A stretch of 64,000 nucleotides of DNA from the NCBI RefSeq assembly GCF_013085255.1, contig NZ_JABFCX010000001.1:1-64000 (forward strand), read 5' to 3'. The position numbers and the translations under genes are program-made. The stretch comes from Parvularcula mediterranea (GTDB taxonomy: Bacteria; Pseudomonadota; Alphaproteobacteria; Caulobacterales; Parvularculaceae). The notes beneath the pieces were generated by a model that did not search any database, was not told the DNA's origin, and saw nothing but the letters and a program-made list of their open reading frames with translations. This document shows, piece after piece, positions 24,628-34,759 of this stretch; positions within the stretch are counted from its first letter, which is position 1, and every line of letters begins with the position of its first letter.

Positions 24628-25458
24628 TCAGGCGGCGGCGAGCCGCTGTCTTGCCCTGACGGCTGCGACGGTCACGCCCAAGGCATAGATGTCGTAGACG
24701 GTGTGGGCGGTGATCGGGACCAGGAGGTTGCCGGTCCACACCATGAGCCCCGCAAAATAGACCCCCATGACCCCTGTGATCAGGATGTAGATCCCGTTCG
24801 CGCCATGCACGATGCCGAACAGGATCGAGGGCAGGACGAGCCCCGCGAGAAGGCCCAGATGCTCGGTGGCGAGGGACTGGAGCGCACCCCTGAAGAGGAT
24901 CTCCTCGCTGATCCCGGCGCCAAGGCTGATCAGGGCCACCGAGACCCAGCCGACATCGAATCCGCGCTCTGTGAAGAGGGTAACCTGCCTGTCGCGGAAG
25001 GCGCGGACACGCTCGGCCCGGGACGTCATGATGAAATGCAGGAAGGCGATGAGCGGCAGGGCAGCTGCGACGCCCATGACCGGGGCGAGGGGGTCAAAGC
25101 GCAGGAGCTCGGGGATCGGCACGGCGATCTCGTGCGCGGCCAGCCAGCCGATCGTGCCCATGGCGACGAAGCCGACCATGGAGCCGAGGACGATCGAGAC
25201 AGGCGAGGGCTTCCCGGCCTCTTCCTCATCCTTCTTCACGAAGGAGAGGTAGGCGAGGCTGACGAGGAACGCGCCCAGCGCGATTACCCCTGCGGTGGTG
25301 AGCATGGGCCGGAGGAGGTCCGTGCTGACCTCACCCTTGGCGAGGAGGAAGCCGATGGCGCCTGCGAGGCCGACGAAGATGCCGAGGGCGAGACTTTGGA
25401 CGAGGCGCTGGAACATGGGTCGCGGGCTTTGGAATGCGGCTGATTTGAACAGGGTCAC
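24628..25458 (-). CDS. CPBP family intramembrane metalloprotease
   Basis: 276 aa with about eight hydrophobic segments. The Abi/CAAX-protease motifs are present: the glutamate pair E185-E186 in GISEEILFRGALQS, H218 in FGIVHGANG, and a third motif ITAHTVYDIYALG. These residues form the metal site of Rce1-like proteases in the membrane. Bacterial members process peptides or membrane proteins, but the substrate is unknown here. The GTG start at 25458 lacks a good ribosome site; an ATG at 25416 (MFQRLVQSLAL) is an alternative. Convergent with panD, 4 bases apart. Confidence 0.88.
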   Translation of the reverse strand: MTLFKSAAFQSPRPMFQRLVQSLALGIFVGLAGAIGFLLAKGEVSTDLLRPMLTTAGVIALGAFLVSLAYLSFVKKDEEEAGKPSPVSIVLGSMVGFVAMGTIGWLAAHEIAVPIPELLRFDPLAPVMGVAAALPLIAFLHFIMTSRAERVRAFRDRQVTLFTERGFDVGWVSVALISLGAGISEEILFRGALQSLATEHLGLLAGLVLPSILFGIVHGANGIYILITGVMGVYFAGLMVWTGNLLVPITAHTVYDIYALGVTVAAVRARQRLAAA

Positions 25459-25589
25459 ACGGACCGAAGCTCAAGATCAAGGCGAGGTTCCGGGCGCAGG
25501 CCCTTAGCCCCGAACCGCCTTGGCATCATTGCTCCGACGCAACATGATTGCTCTTTCGCCGCACCCCTCTCGCGCCCTAGAATAGGGGC

Positions 25590-25769
25590 GTGACAGACAG
25601 TGACGAAGCCATTGCGCGCAACCATGCGCAGCGCCTGCGGGACCTCGCAGGAGAGCTTCGCGATTCAGGCGCGGCCTTCTCACAAGAGACCCTGCAGCAG
25701 GCATCGGAAACGGCCGCGAAGGCCCTCGAAAGCCTCGCTGAAGCCTTCGAGGAAGCGGCTGGCGAGTAG
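25590..25769 (+). CDS. Small alpha-helical protein, 59 aa
   Basis: GTG start; the product is acidic and Ala/Glu-rich and reads as two amphipathic helices (NHAQRLRDLAGELRDSGAAF, then an Ala/Glu-rich segment ending EEAAGE), likely a coiled coil. No family recognised. It converges on the RNA helicase gene, their stops 3 bases apart. Its third-position GC bias matches real genes here; no strong ribosome site is visible. Confidence 0.5.
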   Translation: MTDSDEAIARNHAQRLRDLAGELRDSGAAFSQETLQQASETAAKALESLAEAFEEAAGE

Positions 25770-25772
25770 GCT

Positions 25773-27080
25773 CTAGGCTTTCGCCGTTGCCTTTTTGCGC
25801 GGCCTGCGACCGCGACCGCCGCGTGCGGGTTTCTGGCCCTGTTTCTGAGCCTGTCCCTGAGGCTTGCCGCGTCCGCCCTGACGGCGCGGGTTCTGGCGTT
25901 GGCCGCCACCGCCCTGTTTGGGGGGAGGCAGGTCCTCGAGGTCGTCCTCGTAGCCTTCGCCGACGGGCAGGACGGGGATATCCTGCCGGATCAGCTTCTC
26001 GATGCCGCGCAGGTAGCTCTTCTCATCGCCGGAGACGAGGCTGATGGCGTTGCCGTCGCGGTCGGCCCGGCCGGTGCGGCCGATCCTGTGGACATACTGC
26101 TCAGGCACGTTGGGCAGCTCGAAATTGATGACATGGCCGAGGCCCGAGATGTCGATGCCGCGGGCTGCGATATCCGTCGCCACGAGGACGTTGAGCTTCT
26201 TCTCCCGGAAAGCACCGAGGGCGCGCTGGCGCTGGCCCTGGGTCTTGTTGCCGTGGAGGGCAGCGGCGTCGATGTCTTCCTTGGCGAGGTGGCGGACGAG
26301 CTTGTCGGCGCCGTGCTTGGTCCTCGTGAAGACGATGACCTGGCCGACTTCCTTGCGGCGCAGGATATCAGCCACGAAACGGGGCTTGTCGCCGCGCTTC
26401 ACGAAATAGGCCGACTGCTCGACCTTTTCTGCGGTGGAGGACTGGGGCGCGACGGAGACTTCCTTGGGATCGGTGAGGAAGCCGCCGGCCAGGTCGCGGA
26501 TAGTCTTGGGCATGGTGGCCGAGAAGAGCATCGTCTGGCGCTGGGGCGGGACGAGCTTGGCGATCCGGCGCAACGAATGGATGAAGCCGAGGTCGAGCAT
26601 CTGGTCCGCCTCGTCGAGGACGAGGTGACTCACATGGTCGAGGGTCAGGAACTTCTGGGCGATCAGGTCTTCGAGGCGGCCCGGCGTGGCGACGAGGATG
26701 TCGACGCCTCTTGCGAGCGCGGTCCGCTGCGGATTGATCTTCACGCCGCCAAAGGCGACCACGACCGACAGGCTGGACTTGCCTGCGTAGGTCTTGAAGC
26801 TGTCGGCAATCTGGGCCGCGAGCTCACGCGTCGGCGCGAGGACGAGGGCCCGGCAGGACCGTTTCTCTGGCCGAACGTTCTCCTTCAGGAGCTTGGTGAT
26901 GATCGGCGCAGCAAACCCAAGCGTCTTGCCGGTGCCCGTCTGGGCGATGCCGAGAATGTCGTGGCCTTCAAGCGAGAGCGGGAAGGTCTGTTCCTGAATG
27001 GGGGTGGGCTTGGAATAGCCCTCGGCCTTCAGCACCTCGACGATCGAGGGTGCGAGACCGAAACTGTCAAAAGAATTCAT
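25773..27080 (-). CDS. DEAD-box RNA helicase, RhlE type
   Basis: 435 aa. Q motif in FGLAPSIVEVLKAEGYSKPT and PIQEQTFP, motif I AQTGTGKT near residue 48, motif Ia PTRELAAQI, motif II LDEADQMLDLGF near residue 155, motif III SATMP, and motifs V/VI ARGIDI and HRIGRTGRADRDG. The last 60 residues are a basic Gly/Arg/Gln-rich tail, typical of RhlE/RhlB-type helicases that bind RNA in ribosome assembly or the degradosome. Single gene; about 350 bases of repeat-bearing DNA lie upstream. Confidence 0.93.
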   Translation of the reverse strand: MNSFDSFGLAPSIVEVLKAEGYSKPTPIQEQTFPLSLEGHDILGIAQTGTGKTLGFAAPIITKLLKENVRPEKRSCRALVLAPTRELAAQIADSFKTYAGKSSLSVVVAFGGVKINPQRTALARGVDILVATPGRLEDLIAQKFLTLDHVSHLVLDEADQMLDLGFIHSLRRIAKLVPPQRQTMLFSATMPKTIRDLAGGFLTDPKEVSVAPQSSTAEKVEQSAYFVKRGDKPRFVADILRRKEVGQVIVFTRTKHGADKLVRHLAKEDIDAAALHGNKTQGQRQRALGAFREKKLNVLVATDIAARGIDISGLGHVINFELPNVPEQYVHRIGRTGRADRDGNAISLVSGDEKSYLRGIEKLIRQDIPVLPVGEGYEDDLEDLPPPKQGGGGQRQNPRRQGGRGKPQGQAQKQGQKPARGGRGRRPRKKATAKA

Positions 27081-27434
27081 GCAAACTTTCGTGGCGCCCC
27101 GCGTCCGGCGAAGCGCTTGTCCGAGATGGCCGCGTGATGGGCCGCAATCGGGTGTTTTTTTGGGGAGGGACCGGCAAGGGCCGGGTTCACGCGCCTCCGC
27201 CGCGATGGCTCATGGGCCACGCGATCCTGTGTGCGGTGCACCTAAAAAGGGGCGGGGTCAAGGCGAGAGTTGGAAGGGGCGCTGTGCCCCCTCAGTCAGC
27301 TTTGCTGACAGCTCCCCCACGGGGGAGCGGGGCGCCGCACTTCCCCCGCGGGGGAGGTGCCCGGAGGGCGGAGGGGGCTCGCCTGCCATCTCCTGCCTTG
27401 GCGAGCGTGGTTAATTCAGGCAGGAACCCGCGCC
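27081..27434. repeat. Divergent intergenic region with palindromic repeat unit
   Basis: GTCAGC-TTT-GCTGAC (27295-27309), GCTCCCCC-AC-GGGGGAGC (27311-27328) and TCCCCC-GC-GGGGGA (27342-27355, extended by CAC/GTG) follow one another. The order CCCCTCAGTCAGC..., then a G/C-run hairpin, matches a palindromic intergenic element widespread in alphaproteobacteria. It lies between divergent genes, so it is not simply a terminator. No gene seen. Confidence 0.65.
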
Positions 27435-29657
27435 ATGACGAAGACGAACCTGCGAGGCTTGCTCCTCGCCGCCTCCGCCCTTCTCGTTCCCGCTGCGGCC
27501 CATGCGCAGACGGAGCTTCCGCTTTCCCGCCTTTTCGAGAGCCCTGGCCTGTCGGGGACCAGCCCGCGGTCGGTGAGCTATTCGCCTGACGGCTCGATGC
27601 TGACCTTCCTCAAGGCTCGGGAGGATGACCAGTCGCGGCTCGACCTCTGGGCCTATGACGTGGAGAGCGGCGAAGCGGCGATGCTCGTCGATTCAAAGAC
27701 GCTGGAGCCCGACGATTTCGAGCTGTCCGAAGAGGAGAAGGCGCTTCGTGAGAGAAAGCGCATCGCAAGCTCCAAAGGTATTGTTCAGTACCAGTGGGAT
27801 TCCAAGGGCGAGCAGATCCTCGTGCCCCTTGCCGGTGATCTCTTCCTCGTGTCGGTCGCGGACAAGGATGTCCGTCAGCTGACGGATACCGAAGGGTTTG
27901 AATATGACGCGAAGGTTTCGCCCGATGGAGGGTTCGTGTCCTTCCTGCGCGACGGTTCGCTCTATTCGATCGACCTCGAGAACGGCCGTGAGCGGAGGAT
28001 TTCGCCTGAGGGCAAGGATGCTGTCTCTTACGGCACGGCGGAGTTTGTCGCCCAGGAAGAGATGAGCCGCTACACCGGCAACTGGTGGAGCCCTGACGAC
28101 CAGCGTATCGTCTATACGCGTACGGACGAAACGGGTGTCGATATCATCCCGCGGTTCGACATCGCGGCGAACGACGTCACGGTGATCGAGCAGCGTTATC
28201 CGCGTGCAGGCCGTCCGAATGCGGTCGTCGATCTCTACGTCAAGGATATGGACCGTCGCCGTCCGGTGAAGGTGGAGTGGGGCGCTTCGCCTGACACCTA
28301 CCTTGCTCGGGTCAACTGGGCCGATGCAGATACGCTCTTCATACAGACGGTGAACCGCGACCAGACCGAGCTGACGCTTTCGCAGGTCGACCTCAAGTCG
28401 GGCGCGGTGGAAGAAGTCTATACGGAGGAACAGCCTGCGTGGATCAACCTTTCCTATGACTTCCGCGCGCTGGAGGATGGCTTCCTCTGGACCACCGAGG
28501 AGACGGGCTTCCGGCACATCTATCACTGGGACGGCGAGGGCAAGAAGACCCAAGTGACCCTTGGCGACTGGCAGGTGATCGGGATCGAGGCTGTCGATAA
28601 GGAGGCCGGGGAAGTATACTTCACCGCGCATCTCGACACGCCGCTGGAGCGCCACCTTTACAAGGTGAGCTATACCGATCCCGGCGAGCCCCAGCGCCTG
28701 ACCCAGCTTGGCCGCAGCTGGCGCATCTCGATGGCGCCCGATGCGAAGAGCTTCGTGGGCACCTCGTCAAACCCCAACACGCCGCCCCAGACCGGGCTTT
28801 ACGAGGCTGGCGGTGAGCTGATCACCTGGGTCGAGGAGAACGCCCTCAACCGGATGCATCCCTACTACCCTTATCTCGGGGCACACTCGGCGCCGGAGTT
28901 CGGTACGCTGACGGCCGAGGACGGGCAGGTGATGCACTATAAGGTCATCAAGCCCCATGATTTCGATCCGAACAAAACGTACCCGGCGATCCTCTCCGTC
29001 TACGGAGGGCCGGGTGTCCAGCGGGTGACCAACAGCTGGGGCCGCACCTCGGAACAGTACCTGCAGCAGCAGGGCTATGTCGTCTTCCAGATGGACAACC
29101 GCGGCTCCGATGGCCGGGGCAAGAAATTCGAGGACGTCCTTCACCGCGACATGGCGACGGCCGAGACCACAGACCAGCTGCAGGCTGCGAAGTGGCTGGC
29201 GAGCCAGGACTTTGTCGATGCGGACCGCATCGGGGTCATGGGGTGGAGCTATGGCGGTTACATGACCCTTCACCTCGCGCTGCGTGCGCCTGAAGGGACG
29301 TTTGCCGCGGCCGTTTCAGGAGCGCCTGTGACCGACTGGTCGCTCTATGATACGTTCTACACGGAGCGTTATATGGATACCCCGCAGGGCAATGAGGCGG
29401 GCTATGAGAGCTCTTCGGTGTTCCCGTATCTTTCGGATTTCGAGACGCCGCTGATGATCATTCACGGCATGGCGGACGATAACGTCACCTTCGACAACTC
29501 GACCCGCGTCTTCGCCGAGCTGCAGGCGATGGGTAAGCATTTCGAGATGATGACCTATCCCGGCCAGCGCCACGGCATCGGTGCGGGCAAGGTCGGCGAG
29601 CACCGGTGGATCACGACGCTCAACTTCTTCGAGCGCCACCTGAAACCGGGTGAGTAA
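27435..29657 (+). CDS. S9 family peptidase (dipeptidyl peptidase IV type)
   Basis: 740 aa from MTKTNLRGLLLAASALLVPA, a signal peptide ending AHAQ. An eight-bladed propeller domain (DPP IV N-terminal; SYSPDGSMLTFLK, NWWSPDDQRIVYTR) is followed by an alpha/beta-hydrolase domain with catalytic S605 (GWSYGGYM), D681 (HGMADDNVTF) and H713 (QRHGIG). A glutamate pair (QEEMSRYTGNWW region) matches the N-terminus-binding EE of DPP IV. It probably cleaves X-Pro dipeptides in the periplasm. A hairpin follows the stop, so it is likely monocistronic. Confidence 0.93.
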   Translation: MTKTNLRGLLLAASALLVPAAAHAQTELPLSRLFESPGLSGTSPRSVSYSPDGSMLTFLKAREDDQSRLDLWAYDVESGEAAMLVDSKTLEPDDFELSEEEKALRERKRIASSKGIVQYQWDSKGEQILVPLAGDLFLVSVADKDVRQLTDTEGFEYDAKVSPDGGFVSFLRDGSLYSIDLENGRERRISPEGKDAVSYGTAEFVAQEEMSRYTGNWWSPDDQRIVYTRTDETGVDIIPRFDIAANDVTVIEQRYPRAGRPNAVVDLYVKDMDRRRPVKVEWGASPDTYLARVNWADADTLFIQTVNRDQTELTLSQVDLKSGAVEEVYTEEQPAWINLSYDFRALEDGFLWTTEETGFRHIYHWDGEGKKTQVTLGDWQVIGIEAVDKEAGEVYFTAHLDTPLERHLYKVSYTDPGEPQRLTQLGRSWRISMAPDAKSFVGTSSNPNTPPQTGLYEAGGELITWVEENALNRMHPYYPYLGAHSAPEFGTLTAEDGQVMHYKVIKPHDFDPNKTYPAILSVYGGPGVQRVTNSWGRTSEQYLQQQGYVVFQMDNRGSDGRGKKFEDVLHRDMATAETTDQLQAAKWLASQDFVDADRIGVMGWSYGGYMTLHLALRAPEGTFAAAVSGAPVTDWSLYDTFYTERYMDTPQGNEAGYESSSVFPYLSDFETPLMIIHGMADDNVTFDNSTRVFAELQAMGKHFEMMTYPGQRHGIGAGKVGEHRWITTLNFFERHLKPGE

Positions 29658-29667
29658 GAGAAACTGA

Positions 29668-29690
29668 TGCCGCAGGGTCAAACTGCGGCA
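29668..29690 (+). terminator. Hairpin after the S9 peptidase gene
   Basis: TGCCGCAG-n7-CTGCGGCA, perfect 8-bp stem, flanked by AGAGAA and TTCTCT that can extend it. The T run is interrupted, so efficiency is uncertain. Confidence 0.6.
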
Positions 29691-29806
29691 CATTCTCTCA
29701 TCTCTGTGATCGTGAATGAGAACTTTCTGCGGTCACGCTTACGGGTTCACTGGACTCAAACGTCCTAGTGGTTAGTGTCCGCGCAAACAAAACGGGGGTC
29801 GCTCAC

Positions 29807-32365
29807 GTGCGCCTTGCATCACTTCTTTCTCTTCTCCTTCTGATTGTTCCGGGCGCGTATGCCCAGAAAAACGGGCCGACCTTCACCGGCACGGGCTCGG
29901 GCGCGAGGGCTTTCCAGCAGCTCGATGACCAACTGCCGACGCCGAACGTCTATCGCGCGGCTACCGGTGAGCCTGGCCCTGCCTACTGGCAGCAGAAGGT
30001 CGATTACGACATCGAGGTGGAGCTGATCGAAGCGGACCGCCGCATCGAAGCCTCCGAAGATATTACCTACACGAACAATTCACCCCATGAGCTGCGCTAC
30101 CTCTGGGTGTCGCTGGACCAGAACAGGTTTGCCGATGGCTCGCTGGCGAGGACGTCCGAGCGGCTTGCAGATGCTGGCCGCCGTCCGGGGTCGAACACCG
30201 CGCCGCAGCTCTCCTTCGGCGCGCTCGCGCGGATTGAAGGGTTCGAGCAAGACGATTACGGCTTCAAGATCGAGGGGGTCACAGCCTCGAACGGCAACGA
30301 GCTGCGCCACACCATCGTCGACACGATGATGCGCGTCGATCTTGCCCGCCCCCTGCGCCCAGGTGGCCGGGTCGAGTTCACGATCGACTGGTCCTTCACC
30401 ATCATCAATGAGAGCGTCATTGGCGGTCGCGCAGGCTGGGAAGCGTTCCCGGTCGATGCCGAAGAGCCGACCAACGACGCCATCTTCTCCCTCGCCCAGT
30501 GGTTCCCGCGCCTTGCGGCGTTCACGGACTATGAGGGCTGGCACAACAAGGCCTTCCTCGGCCGTGGCGAGTTCACGCTCGAGTTTGGTGACTATGAGGT
30601 CGCGATTACGGTGCCTGCTGACCATATCGTCAGCTCCACCGGCGTCCTCCAGAACCCGAACCAAGTCCTGACCGCTGAGCAGCGCAGCCGTCTCGAAGAG
30701 GCCCGCGACGCAGACAAGCCGGTCTTCATCGTCACCCCTGAAGAGGCGATGGAGAACGAAAAGGAAGGCACGGACCGCATGAAGACCTGGCGGTTCAAGG
30801 CGGACAATGTCCGTGACTTCGCCTGGTCCTCCTCGCGCAAGTATATCTGGGACGCGATGGGCTATCGTCAGGATGATGACGATATGCCGTTCGTCATGGC
30901 GATGAGCTTCTACCCTAACGAGGCGATGCCGGTCTGGCACCAGTACTCGACTGAAGCCGTGATCCACACGATGGACGTCTACAACAAGTTCTCGTTCAAC
31001 TATCCGTACCCCACGGCCCAGTCGGTCAACGTCTGGGAACGCGGCGGCATGGAGTATCCGATGATCACCTTCAACGGGTATCGTCCGAACGCGAACGATG
31101 CCCCTGACGGAGAGGTCACCTATTCCCGCGGTGTGAAGTACGGCCTGATCGGCGTGATCATCCACGAGATTGGCCACATCTACTTCCCGATGACGGTGAA
31201 CTCGGACGAGCGTCAGTGGACGTGGATGGACGAGGGCATCAACACCTTCCTCGAATATGTCGCGGAGTATGAGTGGGAGGAGAACTTCCCGATCCTCGGC
31301 GGCAAGGTGAACCCGAACGACGCGATCACCCGCTACATGACGAGCTCCAACCAGGTGCCGATCATGACCCAGTCGGACTCGATCGTGCAATTTGGCCCCA
31401 ATGCCTACTCGAAGCCCGCTTCGGCGCTGATGATCCTTAGGGAGACGGTGCTCGGGCGTGAGCTCTTTGACGAGGCGTTCCGTGAGTATTCGCGCCGCTG
31501 GAAGTTCAAGCGTCCTCAGCCTGCGGACTTCTTCCGCACGATGGAGGAAGTGTCGGGCAAGGACCTCGACTGGTTCTGGCGCGGCTGGTGGTACACGACC
31601 GATCACGTCGACATCGCCGTGACGGGTCTTCAGACCATGAAGATCTCCTCGCAGGACCCCGATGCCGAAGTGGACTTCAAGCGTGACGCCCAGGAAGAGG
31701 CCGAGCCGGAGCCGCTGGTCCAGCGCCGCAACCGCGCAGAGGGCCTGACGACGCGTCTCCAACGCCGTGAAGACGAGCTGACGGACTTCTACAACGAAAA
31801 CGACAGCTTCGAGGTCAACAACAAGCAGCGCAACGCGTTCCAGTCGTTCCTCAAGGGCCTCAATCCGCAGGAGCGTGCGCTCTACGACCGGATGATGGAG
31901 CGCGATCCCTTCATCCATGTCATCGACTTCGAAAATGTCGGCGGCCTCGTCATGCCGATTCCGCTGGTCCTGACCTATGCGGACGGTTCGACGGAAGAGA
32001 TGCAGCTCCCGGCGGAAGTCTGGCGCTATGATGCGGAGCGTTTCTCGAAGCTCATGGTAACCGATAAGGAAATCGTCAGCGTCCAGATCGATCCCTATAA
32101 TGAGATCGCCGATGCCGATGGCAGCAACAACGACTTCCCGTCCAAGGTTCAGAAGAGCCGCTTCGAGCTTTACAAGTCGAACCGCTCACGGACGAACCAG
32201 ATGGCCGACAGCCTCGTGAAGCTGAAGTCTGACGAGGAAGAAGACCTCGAGCCGACCGAGCTTGACGGCGACGCCAAGGGCGAGACGGCGGAGGACGAAG
32301 GTCCTTCCGTGCCGCTCGAGCCGGCTGGCGGCGAAGCCTCCGAAGGTGACGATGACGGGCGCTAA
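29807..32365 (+). CDS. M1 family metallopeptidase (aminopeptidase-like)
   Basis: 852 aa from the GTG at 29807, chosen because it begins a signal peptide (LASLLSLLLLIVPGAYAQ) and follows CGGGGG; the frame is open to a GTG at 29768. The gluzincin zinc site is H453-E454-x-x-H457 (IIHEIGHIYFP) with E476 in WMDEGINTFLEY, spaced as in M1. The usual GAMEN exopeptidase motif is replaced by ERGGMEYPMITFNG, as in the M1 group that includes cold-active and LTA4H-like relatives. Ends in a long acidic tail. Exported. The next gene overlaps its 3-prime end by 14 bases. Confidence 0.92.
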   Translation: MRLASLLSLLLLIVPGAYAQKNGPTFTGTGSGARAFQQLDDQLPTPNVYRAATGEPGPAYWQQKVDYDIEVELIEADRRIEASEDITYTNNSPHELRYLWVSLDQNRFADGSLARTSERLADAGRRPGSNTAPQLSFGALARIEGFEQDDYGFKIEGVTASNGNELRHTIVDTMMRVDLARPLRPGGRVEFTIDWSFTIINESVIGGRAGWEAFPVDAEEPTNDAIFSLAQWFPRLAAFTDYEGWHNKAFLGRGEFTLEFGDYEVAITVPADHIVSSTGVLQNPNQVLTAEQRSRLEEARDADKPVFIVTPEEAMENEKEGTDRMKTWRFKADNVRDFAWSSSRKYIWDAMGYRQDDDDMPFVMAMSFYPNEAMPVWHQYSTEAVIHTMDVYNKFSFNYPYPTAQSVNVWERGGMEYPMITFNGYRPNANDAPDGEVTYSRGVKYGLIGVIIHEIGHIYFPMTVNSDERQWTWMDEGINTFLEYVAEYEWEENFPILGGKVNPNDAITRYMTSSNQVPIMTQSDSIVQFGPNAYSKPASALMILRETVLGRELFDEAFREYSRRWKFKRPQPADFFRTMEEVSGKDLDWFWRGWWYTTDHVDIAVTGLQTMKISSQDPDAEVDFKRDAQEEAEPEPLVQRRNRAEGLTTRLQRREDELTDFYNENDSFEVNNKQRNAFQSFLKGLNPQERALYDRMMERDPFIHVIDFENVGGLVMPIPLVLTYADGSTEEMQLPAEVWRYDAERFSKLMVTDKEIVSVQIDPYNEIADADGSNNDFPSKVQKSRFELYKSNRSRTNQMADSLVKLKSDEEEDLEPTELDGDAKGETAEDEGPSVPLEPAGGEASEGDDDGR

Positions 32366-32852
32366 GCCCTTCATCGCAGCGGCCCTGTCCCTTGCGCTTG
32401 CCTGCGCGGGGACGGCGGCGGCGCATAGGACCCCTGACGCCTACATCACCGCTGAGCGGGTCGAGATTGGCGGCGAGGCCGTCACTGCTCTGACGATCAG
32501 GCTTGATGCGGAGGATGCGCTCAGGATCGCGTCAGGTTCGGAAGCTCTTGATGCTGATCTTTCGAAGGACGAGGTGAAGGCGCGGCTTGCGACCCACCTT
32601 GGCCTACGGCTCGATATCGGCGAGGCGGAGCTTTCCTATTTCGGCGGAGAGGTCGAGGGCGATGCGGTCTTTGTCTACCTGACGGGACCGGCTGCGCTCG
32701 AGATCAGGGGCGCCCGGGTCCTTTCATCCGTCTACCGCGAATGGACCAATGTCGTGGAAGACAAGCGCTCCGACGGCCCGACGCGCATGTTCACTCAGAA
32801 CGGCGAGCTGGCCCCCGGTGAACAGCTGATCCACCAACGGCACAAGCATTAG
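32352..32852 (+). CDS. DUF6702-like exported protein
   Basis: 166 aa with a signal peptide (FIAAALSLALACAGTAAAHR). The mature part is one beta-rich domain with YITAERVEIGGEAVTALTIR, a VKARLATHLGLRLDIGE segment and a histidine-rich end. Short exported DUF6702 proteins commonly sit directly after M1 peptidase genes, and this one overlaps such a gene by 14 bases, which is the main reason for the call. Function unknown; perhaps an accessory of the peptidase. Confidence 0.55.
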   Translation: MTGAKPFIAAALSLALACAGTAAAHRTPDAYITAERVEIGGEAVTALTIRLDAEDALRIASGSEALDADLSKDEVKARLATHLGLRLDIGEAELSYFGGEVEGDAVFVYLTGPAALEIRGARVLSSVYREWTNVVEDKRSDGPTRMFTQNGELAPGEQLIHQRHKH

Positions 32853-32855
32853 CGT

Positions 32856-33353
32856 CTAGAGGCGCTTCTCCTCGATCCAGGCATCGACGAGAGCGCTGTA
32901 GGTCTCCTCGGCGTCGAAGGATTGCCTGAGGCCGACATCTTCTTCTGGCAGCATACGGACGATGTAGCGGGCGCTGGTGATCCGGCCCATCGCCTCGGTG
33001 TCGCGCTCGCGCTCCATCAGCAGGGCTTCGTAGGTACCGATCCAGGTCCGGCCGAGGGGCGCATAATCCGGGCTCGGCAGGGACAGGCGCTGGCCATAAT
33101 CGACTTTCACGATGGCGAAGGCCTCACCGCCCCGGCGCAGGGTTTCGCCTGCGGCGCGCGCGAGCATGGCCCGCTCCATGTCCTTCGTGCCCATGGCGAG
33201 GGGCTTCTGGGAGCTGATCTCCAGCCGGTTGTTGCCGAGATAGGTGACCTCGGTCACCCGGTCGATCTGGGACCAGGCCCGGTCGTCGGACGAAACCGCG
33301 GTGGCACAGGCGGCGAGAAGCGCCAGGATGATGAAGCCGAGATGCAAGCGCAT
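32856..33353 (-). CDS. Putative lipoprotein (CC0125/CC1285-like)
   Basis: 165 aa. MRLHLGFIILALLAACATAV is a lipoprotein signal with lipobox LAAC. The mature domain has TYLGNNRLEISSQKP, then MLARAAGETLRRGGEAFAIV, a pattern of a variable strand followed by an alanine-rich helix that recalls the Caulobacter CC0125/CC1285 lipoprotein family (short periplasmic proteins of unknown role). The match is by pattern only. It converges on the DUF6702-like gene with 3 bases between. Confidence 0.5.
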   Translation of the reverse strand: MRLHLGFIILALLAACATAVSSDDRAWSQIDRVTEVTYLGNNRLEISSQKPLAMGTKDMERAMLARAAGETLRRGGEAFAIVKVDYGQRLSLPSPDYAPLGRTWIGTYEALLMERERDTEAMGRITSARYIVRMLPEEDVGLRQSFDAEETYSALVDAWIEEKRL

Positions 33354-33431
33354 GGCTGTCTCCCAAAAAGAAATACAACCCGGAGATGCAAGGAAGATGC
33401 CGGGCTGCGCCTTTGAGGAGAAACCTAGTGC

Positions 33432-34759
33432 TCAGGCGCTGTCGAGCGAGGCCCCGAGCGCTGCGTGAAGGTTCACATGAGCTTGCGCGAGCGCCGCTTC
33501 GCTGTCGGTGAAGCGCTCGCGGCCCGCGATCAGCTGGCGCTGGGCGTCGAGGACATCGATCAGAGTGGCGAGACCTTCTTTGTAGAGGGCCTGGAGCTGG
33601 TCGAAGGCCCGGGTCGAGGCGGTGACGGCTTCGGCGAGGTCAGCGCGGCGGGCTTCGGCAGCTTCGATGCCTGCGAGGGCGTTCTCGACATCGGCGAGGG
33701 CGGAGAGGAGGGCGAGGCGGTAGTTTGCCAGCGCTTCGTCACGGGCAGCGCGCGCGGCGCGGACTTCGGCCTGGCGGCGGCCGAAATCGAGGAGCGGTAC
33801 GTCGAGAACCGCGGTGGCGCGGCTGACGGCCTGTCCTGCGAAGTCTGACCCGTCGATCTGGGTGGAGAGGGTTCCTGTGAGCCGCAACTGGGGAAGGAGG
33901 TCGGCGATTTCTGCACCGATCAAGGCTGTCGCCTGGGCGAGGTCGGCTTCCGCCGCGGCCACGTCTGGCCGGGCGCGGAGGAGGTCGGCGGGGAGGCCGG
34001 CGCCAACCTCGCTTTGGAAGCTCGGGACCGCGGCGTCTTCGAACGCGGGAATGCTGTTTGTGCCCGGTGCTTCTGCGAGGAGAAGGCTGATCCGGTAGTC
34101 AGCTTGCTGACGGGATGCGTTGAGCGGCCCCTGCTGGGCGCGGGTCTGGGCGAGGTCCGAGGCGGCGCGCTGGACGTCGAGGTCGGCGGCGAGGCCTGCT
34201 TCAGCGCGGAGGCGGACAATGCGCAGGGTCTGCTGCTGGAGGTCGAGGCTTTCCGCGAGGAGCGCGAGGCGGGCGTCTGTGCGTCGGAGCTCGACATAAG
34301 AAGAGGCGAGGCTGGCCGCGGTGATCCGGCGAGTGTCGTCGAGGAGGAGGCGTGAGGCGAGGGTGCTCGCGCGCGCCGCCTCCAACTCACGGCGGCGGCC
34401 ACCGAGGATGTCCGGGACGAACACGCCGGAGAGGCCTGCAGAGCTTTGCGGCAATTGTCCGTCTGCGGTGGAGCCATCAACGAAGCCGTCAACGATGGGG
34501 AGGAGGTCCGAGCGCTCTGCTGTGACGAAGGCGCCAGCGCGGCGGAGGCGGGCCTCGGCGGCTGCGACGGACAAGTTTTCGGACAGCGCGCGACCTGCGA
34601 GATCGTTGAGGACGGGGTCTTCAAAGCCTTCCCACCAAGGGCCAGCTTTCACGGGCTCGGCCTCGCCGGTTGTGAAGGAGGCGGGGAGATCAAGATCCGG
34701 ACGCTGATAATCAGGCCCTACGGCGCAGGCGCCGAGGAGGAAGACAAAGGCGAGAGCTC

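Noticed and set aside
30080-31918. A 612-codon minus-strand open frame
   Set aside because: It is a shadow of the M1 peptidase, which has the complete HExxH-x18-E zinc site.
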